From NCBI GenBank assembly GCA_945869735.1, contig CAMBPQ010000012.1, forward strand, positions 1 through 64,000: a stretch of 64,000 nt of DNA, read 5' to 3'. The notes below the pieces were generated by a model, which searched no databases, had not been told where the DNA came from, and saw only the letters and a list, made by a program, of their open reading frames with translations. This stretch comes from Planctomicrobium piriforme. GTDB taxonomy: Bacteria > Planctomycetota > Planctomycetia > Pirellulales > UBA1268. Positions within the stretch are counted from its first letter, which is position 1. Every line of letters begins with the position of its first letter. This document shows, piece after piece, positions 63,590 through 64,000 of the stretch. The translations under genes and the position numbers were made by a program.

Positions 63590-63640
63590 ACGCCCCAATC
63601 GCGAGCGCGGGGAATACGCCCGCCACCTCATCAAGGCGGG
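63590..63640 (-). repeat. Family B arm, reversed fragment (B7)
   Basis: Read on the minus strand: GAGGTGGCGGGCGTATTCCC followed by CGCGCTCGCGATTGGGGC. This is the first right arm of family B with its upstream flank. It begins where the IS3-type transposase similarity stops. Confidence 0.7.
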
Positions 63641-63842
63641 GCTCGTCATCTGGAACATGCCGCTGCCGTCGCTGCGTGTTCCTTGACTGTCCCATCACAA
63701 GACATGCCCGACGTTCGCTCAGTCGATCAAGGCCAAGAGCACTTTTTGCCTCCTCGACGGTCTTGGCTCTTCCCGCCTCGACCTCGACCTCCCGAAGCTT
63801 GGGGATGATTTGCTCAGCCTGTTCCTTCTTTCCGCGTGGCAT
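63636..63842 (-). pseudogene. IS3-family transposase remnant (orfA-orfB internal deletion)
   Basis: From 63842, MPRGKKEQAEQIIPKLREVE followed by AGRAKTVEEAKSALGL matches the N-terminus of IS3-type OrfA. It is then joined directly to LSERRACLVMGQSRNTQRRQ and VPDDEPRL, which resemble the N-terminus of OrfB. The HTH rest of OrfA, the frameshift region and the DDE domain are missing. Similarity stops at the family B arm. Upstream, TGACACCCGACCC (63993 leftward) could be the element's end. It is a decayed insertion sequence. Confidence 0.65.
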
Positions 63843-64000
63843 TGATTGCCACCCTTGGGTTGCTCCACGCCCAGATTCTCGCTCTGGAAGTGGTGCCCTT
63901 GAAAGGGGGTCCTCTGCACAGCCCACGTACCTGATTGGGTGATGGTCTGATCGCCAACTTGCACAGTTTGGGTGAAAACAGGGTCGGGTGTCAGCCTTAA

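Overview
The window is GC-rich bacterial chromosome, and I infer that it comes from a planctomycete (Pirellulales-like). The grounds are a PEP-CTERM sorting signal, an Hanks-type kinase with DMG in place of DFG and a large extracytoplasmic C-terminus, several short zinc-ribbon/membrane proteins, two exported amidohydrolases, and dense sulfotransferase/glycosyltransferase gene sets. No rRNA gene, CRISPR array, prophage or replication origin was seen. One tRNA gene (Val, anticodon TAC) is present.

Layout. 1-1.9 kb: intergenic repeat, Bax-inhibitor-like and ABA4-like membrane proteins, and a small Cys-rich protein. 1.9-13.0 kb: an almost entirely leftward surface-glycan cluster with three sulfotransferase domains, GT2, GT4 and GT34 glycosyltransferases and two polysaccharide pyruvyl transferase domains. 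Several genes are coupled by GTGA/ATGA overlaps, and two are fusions. 13.0-15.4 kb: a near-consensus sigma-54 promoter leads into a degenerate receiver protein and a PEP-CTERM-anchored SUMF1-fold protein, closed by a strong terminator. 15.5-23.8 kb: Ser/Thr kinase, small c-type haem protein, HD hydrolase, zinc-ribbon proteins, ACT protein, YbgC-like thioesterase and FHA protein. 24.0-30.7 kb: a putative lipid or small-molecule cluster with an AONS/serine-palmitoyltransferase-like enzyme, SDR, alpha/beta hydrolase, flavin monooxygenase, epimerase and sulfotransferase. 30.8-33.4 kb: paired exported amidohydrolases, one of them lacking metal ligands. 33.4-40 kb: housekeeping genes (tRNA-Val, aspS, dcd, nth, LON-domain protein, folE). 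40-47.4 kb: an FAD/Fe-S D-2-hydroxyacid dehydrogenase and moaD-moaE-moaA followed by a cysteine desulfurase. 47.8-64 kb: HU, pyrD-trpS-acpS, topA, a SurA/PpiD-like protein, glgB, a methyltransferase, a class I amidotransferase-like protein with Ser in place of the catalytic Cys, miaA, hisE-hisG, and an IS3-family remnant at the right edge.

The most striking feature outside the genes is two families of dispersed intergenic repeats. Family B carries imperfect inverted arms and family A is about 150 bp long and MITE-like. Every convergent gene pair in the window with more than about 30 bp between stop codons holds a repeat copy, whereas tightly packed or overlapping convergent pairs hold none. 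This suggests a role, or at least a tolerated niche, at 3' ends of transcription units.
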